Source of the DNA: Ectocarpus siliculosus
Taxonomy: Eukaryota; Sar; Phaeophyceae; Ectocarpales; Ectocarpaceae
Reading direction: 5' to 3'
Assembly: GCA_000310025.1 (NCBI GenBank)
Contig: FN649748.1
Location: 1,662,273-1,686,371, forward strand
Length of the DNA stretch: 24,099 nucleotides
Positions 23,791 to 24,099 of the stretch are shown here, piece after piece. The first letter of the stretch is position 1, and each line of letters starts with the position of its first letter. A program made the position numbers and the translations under genes. Under the pieces are notes generated by a model that had not been told where the DNA came from, did no database searches, and saw only the letters and a list, made by a program, of their open reading frames with translations.

Positions 23791-24099
23791 CTGGAAATGT
23801 TGATCGGCTCCGCTGGTGGGGTCGCGAAGGGGGGGGGGGGGGGGGGGTACGTTTTGCATGCCTTAGCGGTATAGCCATTGACCACGCGTCCCTTGAGAGG
23901 ATGGTGCATTATTCCCGCAGGACCAATCGCTCCTTCCTACTTTCCCCAAAGGGGGTCAAAAATTTTTTTCCCAACCCACCCATCCCACGGGGGGGGGGGG
24001 GGGGGGGGACCCTAATTTGGGGGGCCGGAAACCTTTTTACCTTTTCCCCCCCCCCCCCAAAAAACCGGGGGGGGAACCCCGGGGTTTTCCCGGGAACGG
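23791..24099. other. Upstream intron fragment and low-quality contig edge
   Basis: It contains a G run at about 23829-23847. From about 23936 onward the sequence is almost only homopolymer runs, mirroring the start of the window. No gene can be read; the 5' exons of the CREST-like gene are missing. Confidence 0.65.

Overview
The window looks like nuclear DNA of a eukaryote with intron-rich genes. GT-AG introns are long, coding sequence is sparse, simple repeats are plentiful, and there is an interstitial CCCTAA/TTAGGG array. Moderate-to-high GC and many short exons separated by 300-700 nt introns recall brown algae and related stramenopiles. That assignment is an inference; no species is claimed. 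The first ~115 and last ~160 bases are homopolymer-ridden and look like poor consensus at contig edges. A 100-N gap lies at 12454-12553.

Plus strand, ~179-14817: one large gene, read here as about 15 exons. The first two exons encode a thioredoxin/protein-disulfide-isomerase (PDI) domain with a CTPC active site and a cis-Pro loop; the 5' end is missing. The rest is an unusual tail built mostly from exons that begin and end in phase 2. Eight of them end in the same short motif, roughly S-[LP]-[YF]-[ED]-x-Y-M-x-[SA]-R, with the final Arg codon split by the intron as AG|G or AG|A. The tail looks like serial exon duplication, with decayed copies visible in an intron and past the stop codon. This is the most novel item in the window. 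A 4.7 kb intron (5839-10539) holds an unassigned Arg-rich ORF.

Middle, 14818-18601: gene-poor space between two convergent genes, with a decayed motif copy and a higher-order 61-bp minisatellite (17536-17759).

Minus strand, 23790 down to 18602: the 3' six exons of a polytopic membrane protein. All six exon phases join cleanly. The predicted protein shows SxxxH, a following Asp and HxxxH, the signature of the CREST membrane hydrolase superfamily (PAQR receptors, alkaline ceramidases, Per1/PGAP3, TMEM8). One of its introns carries, in antisense, a tRNA-Pro(UGG)-like sequence with organelle/bacterial-type C1:G72 and A73, probably an organellar insertion.

The PDI-like and CREST-like genes converge and nothing in the sequence links their functions. 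No operon, CRISPR, complete transposon or rRNA was found.
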